From positions 1-24,342 of the forward strand of contig CAMLKK010000037.1 in the NCBI GenBank assembly GCA_946480715.1: 24,342 bases of DNA, written 5' to 3'. This DNA comes from an uncultured Bacteriovorax sp. Its GTDB lineage: Bacteria; Bdellovibrionota; Bacteriovoracia; Bacteriovoracales; Bacteriovoracaceae. The position numbers and the translations under genes are program-made. Shown piece by piece: positions 23,215 through 24,342 of the stretch (its first letter is position 1; each line of letters begins with the position of its first letter). The notes below the pieces were generated by a model. The model did no database searches and was not told where the DNA came from. It saw only the letters and a list, made by a program, of their open reading frames with translations.

Positions 23215-24242
23215 AAAATCGATTAAAAACTTATTTCAAACTCAATTCAGCACTAAGCCTCATCAATGATCGCGAACTTCAGGCAAAATTTGAATCGACT
23301 AAAGTCGGTACAGGCTGGGGCACAAATCATGTGATGGAATTTGAAGGAAAAAAAGTTTTCGTCAAACGCATTCCTCTGACTCATGAAGAGTACTCAAACC
23401 ACTTTTCAACAAAGAATCACTACTCCATGCCCGTCTATTATAATTATGGTGTAGGTTCAGCTGGATTTGGAGCCTGGAGAGAACTCATCACTCATATCAA
23501 GACGACGAATTGGGTTTTAAGCCGAGAACTTCCTCATTTTCCAATAATGTATCACTATCGCATCCTTCCCCGCAGTGAAACTCCGGATAAAATAGATCGC
23601 AAGAGACACAAGTTTTACATTCAATATTGGGGCAACAAAAAAGAAATTGAAAACTATATATTGGCACGTAGAAAGGCCAAGCACGAGATTATCATTTTCT
23701 TAGAGCACATTCCCCAGATTATAGAGCCGTGGCTCAAAAGTGATCTCTCACGATTCGAACCAGCCATTAAAGAGATCAAAAAAATAACTGATTTTCTAAA
23801 ATCAAAAGAAGTCATTCATTTCGATCTTCATCTTCACAATATTCTAGTGAAAAAAAATGATTTGTTTGTAACCGATTTCGGCTTGTGTCTCGATAGAAAC
23901 TTTGAATTAAGTGCTGCTGAAAAAAAGTTTTTCGATTCTCACAAGAATTATGATGCTGATGAATTTATAAGTTGTATGGGACCACTTTTGCTCTCGCGAT
24001 TGAGTAAACTTTCAAAGCAAAAACAGCTTAAAATGAAAGCGCATTTTAACATCCAAGAAAACGCGACTAATCCCGAGACTCTCCGGTTACTTCTCGAAAG
24101 ATGTGATGAAATGAAACTTTTTATAAAGCTTCCTGAACCTTTCATCCGTCTGTTGAAGAAACATCGCTCAACGATTTTGCGGATGAATGAATTTTATACG
24201 GCCCTGCGAAACGATCATCAGAAAGAAGTGCGCTACCGTTAG
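23211..24242 (+). CDS. Protein-kinase-fold protein
   Basis: A 343-residue cytoplasmic protein with kinase-fold landmarks: a Gly-containing loop GTGWGT (about 33-38), the ATP lysine in VFVKRI (K52), a glutamate in WRELITH (E91), a catalytic loop VIHFDLHLHNILV (H203, D205, N210) and the metal motif DFG (D222). HFD in place of HRD, and the LHLHN form, recall small-molecule and atypical kinases as well as Ser/Thr kinases, so the substrate class is uncertain. A helical C-terminal region of about 110 residues follows. All catalytic residues are kept, so activity is expected. It is translationally coupled to the LysR gene by a 4-bp overlap. Confidence 0.75.
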   Translation: MKNRLKTYFKLNSALSLINDRELQAKFESTKVGTGWGTNHVMEFEGKKVFVKRIPLTHEEYSNHFSTKNHYSMPVYYNYGVGSAGFGAWRELITHIKTTNWVLSRELPHFPIMYHYRILPRSETPDKIDRKRHKFYIQYWGNKKEIENYILARRKAKHEIIIFLEHIPQIIEPWLKSDLSRFEPAIKEIKKITDFLKSKEVIHFDLHLHNILVKKNDLFVTDFGLCLDRNFELSAAEKKFFDSHKNYDADEFISCMGPLLLSRLSKLSKQKQLKMKAHFNIQENATNPETLRLLLERCDEMKLFIKLPEPFIRLLKKHRSTILRMNEFYTALRNDHQKEVRYR

Positions 24243-24269
24243 GATTTTATTAAATTGTTGCTTCTGCGA

Positions 24270-24342
24270 TTTACATTACATGCATTGGTCTTTTACACTT
24301 ATAGGAACGAATCATCATTTAAGTTTATGGAGTGAACTTAAT
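24270..24342 (+). promoter_or_regulatory. Possible promoter and ribosome binding site of a gene beyond the window
   Basis: TTTACA (24270-24275), 18 bp, then TACACT (24294-24299) is a weak sigma-70-like pair. GGAG near 24332, about 10 bases from the window end, looks like a Shine-Dalgarno whose start codon would lie just past the edge. Tentative. Confidence 0.3.

Noticed and set aside
1..24342. CRISPR arrays, tRNA, rRNA, insertion sequences or prophage
   Set aside because: No regularly spaced repeats, cloverleaf sequences, transposase or phage genes were seen.

Overview
The window looks like chromosomal DNA from a low-GC, compact, Gram-negative bacterium, most likely a predatory or scavenging member of Bdellovibrionota (Bacteriovorax/Peredibacter-like). 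This is an inference. It rests on a TIGR02147-type regulator, a secreted zincin whose mature end begins GGDEVRNGGG, and a high share of small secreted proteins and hydrolases (two nucleases, two zinc metalloproteases, one papain-like protease). I saw no rRNA, tRNA, CRISPR array, insertion sequence or phage genes.

Layout. 1-1540: the end of a TPR protein, converging on a CLC-type anion transporter that resembles the fluoride-exporting branch. 1680-3620: a lipoprotein, then two exported nucleases (PD-(D/E)XK-like and endonuclease I) joined by a TAATG overlap. 3702-7437: a PEP-synthase/rifampin-phosphotransferase-like enzyme overlapping a membrane-anchored beta-propeller, closed by a strong terminator. 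7481-9258: a secreted protein with an internal duplication, divergent from a secreted zinc metalloprotease. 9309-11464: an ATP-cone/restriction-endonuclease-like fusion followed by a beta-CASP metallo-beta-lactamase nuclease. 11535-12472: a CheY-like receiver overlapping a LOV blue-light photoreceptor. 12560-14023: a papain-like secreted protease. 14026-16016: a DUF3253-DUF4385 fusion and a secreted-protein/Fic operon, with a LysR regulator (16143) divergent from the operon. 17010-17660: two small membrane or secreted proteins and a regulatory region. 17661-20974: a choice-of-anchor-A surface protein, an FHA protein, a Cys-rich lipoprotein, and an operon of a TIGR02147 regulator with a metzincin-like protease. 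21158-24242: a pirin/small-protein operon divergent from a LysR/protein-kinase-like operon.

The most striking unexplained structure is a repeated intergenic motif, TGTCCCG. It occurs singly, as an inverted pair with a 9-bp spacer, or as a wider inverted pair, always 40-130 bp upstream of genes (12489, 17531-17575, 18983-19019, 21055-21087). The genes downstream are a secreted protease, a surface protein, a lipoprotein and the TIGR02147 regulator itself. I propose that this is a local, autoregulated regulon for exported proteins, with the TIGR02147 protein as the leading candidate binder. Another strong signal is the LOV-receiver pair, which has a truncated, His-less dimerisation helix in place of a kinase.

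Genes are packed tightly. Several same-strand pairs overlap by 1-4 bp (TAATG/ATGA), and four convergent pairs overlap or lie within a few bases of each other with no visible terminator. Readthrough antisense RNA at gene ends is therefore likely.
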